Source: Neodiprion pinetum
Lineage: Eukaryota; Arthropoda; Insecta; Hymenoptera; Diprionidae
NCBI RefSeq assembly: GCF_021155775.2
Contig: NC_060238.1
Coordinates: forward strand, 17,460,542-17,524,541
Length of the DNA stretch: 64,000 nt
Direction: 5' to 3'
A program made the translations under genes and the position numbers. Below are positions 34,501 through 46,500 of the stretch, one piece after another. The notes below the pieces were generated by a model that was not told where the DNA came from, searched no databases, and worked only from the letters and a program-made list of their open reading frames with translations. How positions within the stretch are numbered: the stretch's first letter is position 1; every line of letters begins with the position of its first letter.

Positions 34501-37500
34501 ATGTGTTGTAAATGATTTGAAAAATATTGTACCATGTAAGGAATGTTCTTAAAAAATAAGGTTTCGTATTTCGCATGTAGCGTGGTCCACAGGATAACAC
34601 AAAGTAGAGATAACTTGCTATTATTATCATCACAGGCAAAGGTGTTGATATCAACCACCAGTCGTTGGTCCGAGAATCTGAAATCAATTGAACCCCATTT
34701 CGAACTGATATATTTATTGCAAATGTTAAATTTGTTATTATATATACATGTAAAAAGCCTTTTGAATATCACTGATTTAGTATTATAAGAAGTTTAGTCA
34801 ACTCACCCGCTATTTTGTCATTGTAGTAGTAATATGTCTCTGCTAGCCCCATAATTGTGAATTGTTTTAACCCAGCCAACTAACCAATGAAATTTATTTA
34901 TCTTACTGTAAGGACTACATGCAACAATAAAGTATGAAATCTTTTCCATGCTACGATCCAATCATAATGAATGAACAATACGTAAACCTAATCAATCCCA
35001 AGACGTTGCTTCATATATGCCTTCGCAAATGCCCCCCTTCTTTACCTGTATCATTATAATGTACGTCATTCTATTCTAATGATATGTAACATCCGTACAC
35101 TTGAATGAGTTGGTATATATTTATTCACCTTCAAACCTTTGAATCTAAAATGCTTTTTTCGTATTCTCTATAATCATGCAAGGAGCACGCAACCACTTTT
35201 AAGTAGATGAGTTTCAGAAACCATCTTTGGAATTAACAAATATGCTGCACTTGTTTATATGAATAATCGTTCAATTCACAAGTATGCAATTCCGTGATTT
35301 CCACAATCTCAGTTATATTCCTTTTGGATCGGAAACAGTTGGCAAATTGTATCGGACGTAAAATTAACATTTCGAATACCTATTAATTAAGTATTTGTTC
35401 TATTATTTTCTACGAGTCATTGGCTTCACACGTATGTAGAATACGCGATTCAAATTTGTTAGGTTGTTCTGGGTAGTAACAGACCATGAATAGTCAGAGA
35501 ATTATATTATACTACTTTTCTCTATTCTTTTTTACTCAATCATTTAGAAGCTTCAACTACGTTTTATGAATTCAGTTGAGCCGGAAACAATATCATTCCA
35601 TTTCTATGTTTTCACTCCCTGGTACACAATTTAGTGCATCGTTGATTGTGAAACCCGCCAAACGTCAGGGAATACTGACATTTTTTATTTGAAAAGTCAG
35701 GGAATTTTATTTCAGCAAAAGTTTTGCCACGCTGTAATGCTATAACGAAACATTGACCAGAATCCCTATTTTATAACTTTAATAATACTCCGAAGGGTTT
35801 GTGGTTGCTAAATAAGTGCGTTTTACTTTACATGCATCCTAGTTTATGGTTTATTGCGCTTTGGATCACTCCCAAGTTATAAAATAGCATTACTTTTTGC
35901 ACACGCTTTGTTACATTAATATTGCAAAATTCAACCTTGAGTGAGAGTGCATTGGTTGCAGAACATTTATTTATTTACATACATAAGATAGTGTGGCCAA
36001 TGCTCAGTTGGCAATCAAAAATCCGCTTGATAGCTTCCGAAGCAAAACAGATACCCCTGTGCAGTTTTGAGGAAAGAATCCTTTGCAAACTTCATAAAAT
36101 ATTTGCATCCCTAAAACATAGTTTGTATTCATTGTTATATCCACAAATAATAATGGTACAAAGTGTTATATGCTTCATTTTCAATTATTTCAAACCTCAC
36201 CAAGAATAGAATTTGCAGTTTCATATTTCGAATGTGCAAAATTAAATGCTAAATTTTCTAAAGCAGTATTTATTATGATAATAGTATTCTAATTGATGTC
36301 ACGCGGTATTAACAATCGGCAACCTTTGAACCCGGTGGTAGCATTTTCTAGGTACTTATTAAATAAAGATATGATGTCGATATTGTGACGGCGAATTTGA
36401 ATTTTATTTTTAGAGCAAGGAGAAGATGATGCGAGGTGCTCGACGTGGGTGCGTCAGACTACGAGGGGCTGTGATTGGAATCGATGACGAGGATGACAGT
36501 ACTTTCACTATAACAACTTCCTCATCCAAAGATGATTCAAAAACGTTTCATTTCCAAACAAGAGATGGTGATGAACGAGAGCGTTGGGTCAGAGCTCTAG
36601 AAGACACTATACTCCGACACTCATATGCGGTACAGTCTCTTATATATTTCAGATATGTGTGAAAACATTGTGTTTAAACAAATATTTAATGAATGTAAAA
36701 AAAAGTAGATAATTTTAAAAGATTAAGTCCTAACAATATGCTTCGCCGTAATTATCATACAATACTGGTCAAGAGTTCATTCCAGTGACCCCTGCAAGCA
36801 GCATTACTTATCACTGGAATAATAATTAGGAACAAATACCAAACTCGAGACTGTATTACATGGCAGTTTTCAATGTACAGTGCACTCTGCCAATAGTGCC
36901 ACTTCACCTATTTTGCAAGCGGACTGTATAAAAGATCTACATGCAATACAACTTCTTTAATGTGTTAAAACAATCGAATGTCGCTGATTTTATTTTCTAA
37001 AATTCCATTTCAAACACAATAAACGGTATTTTATTAGATATTTGAAAAATCTGATCAGTGGCAATCAAAACTACTCAATAAATGATTAGGGTAAAAAAGC
37101 CCGTTTTCGGGCCAACCACCAATTAGTAACAAAGTGTCATTTTACTCCTCTGAGAATCTCTTGTAACTTGCTACAAGAGTTTCGCGTTGGAGGAATCGGA
37201 TTCATAAAAATAGGCACTTGTGTATTGTCAATTTAGACGAGAGTTTGCTCACTAATAAAGAAAAATAAATATCAAAACAATATACAAAAAGCCAAAACTG
37301 CTGGCTAGAGTGTTTGTCTTTTCACTTATCTACAGTTCGTATGTACAGTTCACACTGCCTCAAAAATTATTTAACATTTTGGTGATTTTTGATGTCACCC
37401 GTTCATGGAATCTCTTTAATGCATTATCTACATAGAATCTTGGCGTCTCTAATTCAGCCACTACATCTGCAATTTTGATCAATTCTCAGTTTTACTATTA

Positions 37501-40500
37501 CCTCTACGATGGCTCGATGTGAGAGTAAAGAGACCGTACTGCCCTTGTTAACATGCTTGTATCACACATCCTTGTTTTTAGCGACATTAACCAACCATGA
37601 TATAAGCTATAGTTATACTGTAAAAAATATAAATCACATTGACTCGGTAATTCTTGAAATCGTGTATTTGGTCTCAAAGATATTATTATTCAGTGTTTAT
37701 GAAAAGAAAAATTCATCCCAAAAAAAGAAGATGATAGTTTGTTCCGTAACACCATTTGAGAAAATAATCAAAAATTCATCAAATTCGAGGGCTCAAAACT
37801 GTATTAATGTAAGGAAAAATAACTGTTTATGGTCATAATTGGATTCCTTGACCTCAAAAATACTTAATACACATGCTTTCAGAAGTAAATATTCACCTGA
37901 AATACCCAAAAACATTGAATTACTTCAAATGAACCACAAATGAAAATGTAATGTAGTGTTTTTGTTCAAAATGTACGCCAACATCGAAATCGAACAGGGT
38001 ACCCCCTTGGAGACTGAAGTCCGTGTATCTCAAATGCAAAAAAGGGTTTAACAGCCCCATTTTAAACACAATTCTGAACAAAATCACTCCAACACATTTT
38101 CATTTGACACAGAAATAAAGAAACGGAACAGATTCTACGAAATTGCAATAGTAAATTCGTAGAATTCATGCCATTTCTTTATTTCTTTATTTCATTTGGT
38201 GCAGAAATAAAGAAATGGAATAGAATCTACGAAATTGCAATAGTAGTGAAGTTAATAAATGACTTGATTCGTTGCTATACTTAAGGACTATGTATAAAAA
38301 TCAAAATATAAACAACAATTAAAAATACGTACACTTGCTTACAGCGTTGGGATCCCTTGAAGCCACCGCCTAAGCAGGACTTTGATCGCAAAGTTGCAGA
38401 AGCAGATGCTTATCTTCAGTTGTTGATTGATCAGATTAAGTTGATCGAAGGAAAAATACATAACTCTGCGGAAGGAGTAGATGAAAAGCAAGAAGTTTAT
38501 GCTGCAGTTTTAACTCAAGCGAATGCTATGCTGAATTCAGTAAAGCACACCATTGTTCAATTACAAATTGCAAAGGTATATGAAATTCTGCGAAGTTTCT
38601 CCCAAATCTCAATTTACGACAATACAGAAATGACAGGGCTCAGTTTTGATCGTATTTATTCACTAAACATTTATTCAGAATACAGCCATACCAGTGAATG
38701 GGATATACCGAGGTCCTGCCGAACCTGTCCACATTTTGCCTACGCTCACACATGGTAAGTATCTCTTTCCAATTTTCTGTTTTAGTACTGATAACAGATT
38801 TCAATTTTTCTAGTTCCAGCAGGAAATCCCGAAGCCACTGTACAGGCTGGTATTGAGTTAGGCTCTGAATGTGTTGAGCCACGAGTACCAATCTTGCCAA
38901 ATGGTAAGTTCGAAATTCACTGTTCTGCTATTTTGCCTTTTCAACTCATCAAGAATCTCAGCATGACTCTTAATTTCATGAATTATTTTGGGTGTGAATC
39001 TGTTAAAATATTACCGCAATATAATTGTCCCAAGTAAAATTGTTTCTGAAAAAAGATTATCTATTACTTTAATTTTAATTTAACTCAAAATGCATAATGA
39101 AACTCAGTCAGGTTGAATATAAATAGTACGATTAAATTTCTCTAACATAAAAAAAAAAATGTCTAACCCGCAAATTTTAATTCATAAAAAATAACACAGA
39201 TTATCAATATACGGAGCAATTATATTATTACATCATTTCTTAAATGCCAAAAATGTATGGTTCGTTCAATTAAATTGACTGTTTTATTTATAAATGAATT
39301 CTTGGCAGAATGCCTGTAATAGATCTCATCTTCAGTTCGGTAGTTATTTACACCAACGTTTTAAGTACAATAATTATCGACTGTAATTATAAAGTTATAA
39401 TTTATTAAATAACATGTTCACGTCATTAAAAATTAATTCACAATCGAAATGAACCCTAATTCACTAAAATTGGGCAAACAGTACGATTGTTGAATTATTA
39501 AAACTGAACAAGTGTATTTTATTTCTAAAATCATTAGTTGCTGAGACTTTCTTTACTTGATTTCGCGGTTCTCTAATCTTCTATGTTAATGAGATATATG
39601 TTTATACCGAGAATATTAATACAAATCGCACCCTACACACCACCCCCTGAGTCACAACACATGTACAACTTTTACTTGAGCTGAGCGTAGCCAGACAAAT
39701 GCTGCGAACGAAAACTAATGCGTGTGTTGGCGCTGGCTTTCTGCAGGTGGCGTGTAGGGTACGGTTGGTAGAAATATTCTCGGTATAAAAATCAATTTCA
39801 GTTACACTCTCAGTTGATAATATTTCTTACTGACCGATGATGAGCTTGATACCCTTCAGGGAATGCTATACTCGTATTATGCTTGATTTTCGTCTAGCAT
39901 TCAACCATTCGTAGCTAATAAAATGCCGCTTGCTACAGAAATTGATCAAATTTTGAAAAAACATGTATACTATGATGGTAAAATGTTGGAAAAACTATTA
40001 CAGGTTCGAATCAATATACATATGAGCAAGTGTTATTCTGTAACATCCAAATTGTTATATGATTCATGGATGAAAACATGCTTTCAGACTTATTAAATCA
40101 ACAATACTTTTCATAGATTCTTGCCAGACAAATCATAAACATTCAAATTCATATTTCACGGTTTTGTAATTGGGTTAATGTAATTTCTGTATAATACTAA
40201 CACATTGTTTTTGTTTTTATTTTAGCTATGAACCTTCTAGTCCCAGAATTTTCGTACTCATCATCAGACGAAGATGATGATTACTTTGATGCAACAGAAG
40301 ATATTATTTCATCCCCGTCTTCGGCGCACAATCATTTGCCTCTGTAAGTATCAGTAATGCCTCGAATGTTCAAATTCGACAAAGTATTGTTATTTTATCA
40401 TGACGCACTTACATCTACTATATTGAAATCTTATGGAAGTTACACATGAAACAAACGTAACATTATATTATATGGTCAGTTTCAATACTTTTAATTACAG

Positions 40501-43500
40501 ATTGACAAGACATTTTTCAGTTATATTCTTAAACTAACCCAAATTGATCGCTCAACTACTATGTCAGTAATACAACATTAGCAGACCACAAATAGAAGCA
40601 CTCGTTCCTTTTTTCACACTGAGTGCCATTCGAGTGATGCAAGCATGTTGCAAGAAAAATTGACACAACAAAAATTTGTTATTATCGACAAGTGTTTTAT
40701 TTAATTTGGATTTTACATACTTAACCGCCAAATCATCCAACAGACGGCGAGTAAATGATAGATTACAACAAACACAAGAAAGCAGTTCAGGCGATAACCG
40801 AAAACAGCCTCCTCCACCCCCCACAAAAGGTGATGGATCCTTGGACTACGATGGTGAGTTGAAGGTTGATGGAAGTTTATGCCACCTTAAAGGGGTCGGT
40901 GAGTCAAAAATCGGTATTATTTTTCATCGAATTACATGAACAGATTTCTTCCCCCCCCGTAACCAATGCAATATAGTCACTTTTTGTATAACAAAATTAA
41001 TAGCAGGGTATTCTCGAAAAATTGACAAACAATGACACCAACGGCATTAAGTAAAAAGTGTATTTTCACGATTCTAGAGAATAGTTTTCTGTACACAATG
41101 AGTCATTTCAAAGAGCAATCGAACGAATATACTAGATTCTTAATAGTTTTAAAGTGATTGAAGATCAGAAATTGACATTTAAGATCTTATTTAAAATTTT
41201 AGTATTTATTTTTCTTGAATTCATGGGCAAATCTTCATAGTCTGCAAATACATTAATTTGATAAATCCTCTATGTGCGACTATCTCGTAATAAAATAATG
41301 AAAAAGGATTTATTTTTGACTCACCAACTTCCTCTATCTGGAGAAACAACACTCGAAACATTTTGCGAAACCCAAGTTGTAGAGGCGCTATGGTCCTTGC
41401 ACATTAATTTTGTAGAATAAATACCGTGTATGAATAGACTATAAACAAAAAATTCACGTATCCATCGAAGTATTTTGCACCTCGTCAAATAATTAAAGAA
41501 ACGTGTATTGCTTAGTTTTGGGGAAAAAAAACTTTAATACTGCTCATGGATATAAATCCTGAATCGAGACTCTTTATTATGGCACTACTGGTTCTCACAC
41601 CTATGCTTCCAGATGTACGACATGTTAGAGAATAAAAACCAAGCAATTTCTACGATATTATAGATGATTCAAGTATTGACAAGTTTGAACGAGGTTTTTG
41701 ATTTTTTGAATAATTCGATTTCAACATGGCCAAAAGTATAAGGGCCAATCTACATGAAGCAGATAAGTCATAGGATACTTGGCAATTTTTCATGAAAGCA
41801 TAAACCCAATATTGCAAATTACATTAAGATATTTGCAATTAGAAATTTATCAAGGTTTTATTGACATATTGACATGTCGCTAACCATTAATATGTGAGCA
41901 AATTTTTTTTTAAACATTGTGTAGAAAATCTTGTAGGTTTATAAAAAAAAAAAAGAGGTGAAAGTTGACAAAAGTTGAGTTTCCATTGGTTTATTTGACA
42001 ACTCATTTTTCGAAGATTTTTTTGAACACAGATCTCCATGTCCCACAAATCTGAAAAAAATGTGGTATGCACTTTGCAGTACATTAAAGCTTGAGGATTA
42101 AATTTAAGATAGCGTTTTGCCTCGTTCTCGAGTAATAGATTCTCAGAGTCCACAGTGCATGTCAACTCTGTGTCTCAATAAAACTATCACACGTCCTCCA
42201 AAGACTTTACTTTTTTTTTTGCAGCTCTGTATGATGAAGAAAGTGAGCCAGAAGGTAAGTGCTTTGATTTATGCGTCAATGCTACTGATGTATTATTCTT
42301 ACTACTTAACATGATATTTAACAGTGGATTCAATGGAAAGTCACGGTTCCGTGGTTGCACACTTGTTGTCGCAAGTAAAGATTGGTATGGATTTAACCAA
42401 AGTTGCTCTGCCCACATTTATTTTGGAGCGCCGGTCGCTCTTAGAAATGTATGCCGACTATTTTGCACATCCAGATTTCTTTGTTAGGTACGTATTTTGC
42501 TTTTGAATAATTTCTGTTTATGATAAATTTCATTTTTATACAAAACTTGGAGTCCACAAATAACGCTGAAAGACAAGGCTTGTAGCAAATTACTTTGTTT
42601 TTTGCACAGAATTACTACTATGCTATTTCTGTACATGACTTAAATTATTAAAAGAATTTTTTTGAGAAAGAAGTTCAAGGAAAAATCAAACGTACTCTCA
42701 TTAATTTTTCATGACGAATACAAAACAATAGAATAATTAATCTTTCTAAACAATTGTGCTTTTCTTAAAGTGACGAAAAAAACCTGCAGTTTGAAGAATG
42801 TCACATGTATTCGTTAAAAATTCGATCCCGACATGCAAAGGTGTCATATTTGCACAACTTTACTTTTTTATCTATCGGTTTCGAATTTCTATTGATTATA
42901 ATGTAGAAACAATCAGATTCTGAAGTATAAAAAATAGGGTGACTACTCGTCTGGAAGAGCTACAAAATTTTGAAGTGTCAGGGAATTTCAGTAAATACTT
43001 GCAGTTATTCCAAGAAATTCCTCGAAATTCCTCGAAATATGATGTTCAATTGGATCTCTAAATTTTTCAACTGTTACTAATATTTTAAAATAGCTGATAA
43101 TTTTTTCCGCTATGCTCACTCGATTATTTTGTTAATTCTTATTTCACTTGTTGTACTCTCTCGATTATCCTTCATCCTAAATTCCTAAATTTGATAATGA
43201 TGATATTAATGACGATGTGAGTATGTATGGATAAGGTCTACATTCCCCATTTACTGGTATTTACAACCTTCAGTTTTTTATTTTTGATCAACCTAATTCC
43301 AATATTTTTTAAAATACAGTGGAAGTGTTGCAAATGGAATATGTCAAAGCAAGAAGTTTGAGATTTCGATCAGGAAAAGTTAGAGGACTTTCAAATCCAA
43401 TTTGAGTGGCCACCCTGAAAAACTTGAAAACGCCAGGGATTTTCAGGTCCAATTTTCAGTTGGGACCTCACACTGGGAATTGTTTAAATTTTGTCGCGGA

Positions 43501-46500
43501 AAAAAAGCTAGATCAGACATGATTATAAATACAATTATCATGCCATTGTTTCTAGATCCACACAAACTTTCTAATTAGGAAAAATTAATAGTTTCCTGTA
43601 CTCGAAATAAATTTAATCTAAACATGCCCAGTTACTTTGAGATCCACTTGGCAATTCTCACCTAATTACCTAGTTTTCTTTTTTTGTTGCTTCACAAGTA
43701 ACAAAGTAGTGCAACTCGTTTGTATTAAATCATGAGTTTTAAGTCAATTCTTCAAGTAGAAAGAATCACTTCTTCTTAGTATCAATCCTGCAGATGAATG
43801 GCCAATAGATCTTGTCAATGGAATTCATGCGTTTTAGCATAGCAGACATGCCCACTCCAAGAGAGAGAATGGTGCAAACGGTACGATGGTATCTCTGCAG
43901 CTTCCATGCAGGACGTAAATCAGGAGTTGCTAAAAAACCGTACAACCCGATCCTTGGTGAAGTGTTTCGATGTCATTGGGACCTTCCAAAGGATACTGAA
44001 TCAGACACACTTTCAAAGGCCAGTACTAATACTGTAAATGATGGGCCGGTACCTTGGTGCCGAGAAAATCAACTAACCTTCGTTTCTGAACAAGTTTCTC
44101 ATCATCCTCCGGGTAAAATTTGTTTAACGAAACTGTCGAACATCTGTACAGTTTTTATATCTAAAATAACTTACTCTAATTGAATTTCAGTCAGTGCTTT
44201 TTATGCTGAACATTACGCCAAGAAAATTAGCTTCAGTGCCCATGTTTGGACCAAGAGTAAATTTTTGGGCCTTAGCATCGGTGTGCACAACGTTGGTAAA
44301 GGATGGGTCAGCGTTCTAGAACACGGCGAAGAGTATGTTCTTACTTTCCCTAATGGATACGGAAGATCTATTCTTACTGTTCCATGGATTGAATTGGGAG
44401 GTGCAGTTACAATAACCTGTGCCCAAACTGGATATCATGCGACCATTGATTTCCTTACTAAACCCTTCTATGGCGGAAAACGCAATCGCGTTACTTGCCA
44501 GGTCTTTCAGCCAGCCGACAAAAAACCTTTCCTCGTTATCAATGGCGAGTGGAGTGGGACTATGGAGTTGAAATGGTCTGACGGGGTAAGCGCTCAGCTG
44601 TTATGCAGAGAACATTAATAGAGCAAAATCTCATTACTTTTGTTGCCCGTTTCTAAAAACGTTTTTCCTCCTTGTGGAATAATAAAAAAAAAAAAAAAAA
44701 AAAAAAACAGAAAACAGAGCTCTTTGCGGACGTGAGAGAACTGAAGGCTGAAAAAAAAAGAGTGATACCTGTTAGCGAACAAGAAGAATGCGAATCGAGA
44801 AAAGTATGGCGCGAGGTAACTGCAGGACTCAGATTAAATGATATGGATCGAGCTACTGCTGCTAAGTGTTCGATCGAACAACGACAAAGAGACGAAGCTC
44901 GCCTACGGAAGGAAAGTAATGTTCCCTGGCAGACTAAGGTAAATTCTTTCACGTGATTCATATTCATGCCACGGTCAATTCACACAGAAAAAAAAGTTGA
45001 TAACTATGTTGATATTTCCATATGTTTCTTACATATCCTTGTAGATTATATAAAACTTAAAGTCATAAGATGTGAGTGCATAAGAATTCGTTTCAATTTT
45101 ATTTTCCTCGAAACAGTCTTTGCAGTAAAAATGAAAATATAAGACCTATTGCATTACAAGTTAAGTGAAAACAACATTTTTACAAGTCTGAAAATAATTC
45201 AGAAACTACTGTCAAGTAATACTTAGAGCAATATCTGAAAGGGTACGAAAAATGGTGATTTAATTGATGGTGAATAAATGTCCCTATAGTGTGATACATA
45301 TGAGTCAGTCCACGTAAAACCGAACACCTTTTTTCGATTGATCTTTTCGATTGTTGTGAATTTTTTTTAACGGATTATATGGGTGAAATAAATTCAACGA
45401 ACAATTTTTTTTTTTTTTTTTTTTTACCTTTATTATTTGAAAAGTTATTCCAGGTTGAAAATTGCCCAAAATGCGAAAAACCGCCACACACGCTCTCCTT
45501 CAAATCTTCGTATCTCAGGTTCTATTTGTCTGATCAACTCGTTCATGGGCTCATTCGAAAGAGCTGGAATTGGGCTTCTATTTCATGCTGCTACAAATTT
45601 TATAATAGCAACAATTGAGGATTATTATAAACAGTTAATTTTCAAACACGATTTTTATCATCGAAACCGCGCTGTAAAATTCCAAAAAAAAAATATAGGC
45701 GTATTCCTTGATCAATTTACTATCAGATAGGTGAGTTTCAAATTGGAGAATTAACGGAGAGTATTTTTTAAATATTAATAATCGAGCGGAGGCGCGCGCG
45801 CGCGCCGACAATCGAGTTATTTGGCAAGCGGCGTGGATCAATCTTATACCAAGCACACATAAAATGGAAATAATGTTTATTGAAATCCAACAGATTGGTT
45901 TGAATTGTTTATTAAACTCTTTGTATAATATAACTACACGATACGAATTCTTAATACTATATCAAACTTACATCTAAACTACTATTTATTCTAAATTTAT
46001 ATAAATGTTGTAACTAGATGATTATATTTATATTATACAGTATCATTATGGTTATTCTTCGTCTCGATATTATATGATAGGTCATAACTGGATTGGAAGA
46101 AAATGGTCGTTTTTATAATAGTTATAATATGTGATATCTACTAACGATCTTCTTTATAAACAGTAGTCGTTAGGAACTTTTTTGCTTTCGAATATCTTTT
46201 TGCAATTAATTCTGATTTCGAAATAGCCTGTATATTACATTGTGTATGCGGCTGTATATTACATGTATTATATACAGTCTATTTCAAAATCGGGATTAAT
46301 TACAAAAAGATATTCGAAAGCAAAAAAGTTCATAAAGGCTACTGTTTATAAAGAACATCGTTAGTAGTTAAAAAAAATTCACAGCAATTGAAAAGATCGA
46401 TGAAAATTTTTGGTCGATTTCGTTTGGTTTGACGTGGATTGACTTATACATATACTATACATATAAATGATAAATTTCATAAGTGATGGAAAGAGGAAAA

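Noticed and set aside
35922..36209. 95-residue plus-strand ORF in ORP9 intron 1
   Set aside because: Low-complexity hydrophobic composition typical of AT-rich chance ORFs; no motif.
39923..40096. Short frame starting [17 protein letters not shown] in ORP9 intron 5, considered as an alternative exon
   Set aside because: It does not resemble any ORP9 segment, exon 5 to exon 6 joins perfectly without it, and the possible donor is weak.
43780..43836. Upstream acceptor for ORP9 exon 10
   Set aside because: It gives a stop after about 18 residues; the acceptor at 43837 restores the conserved SIAD continuation.
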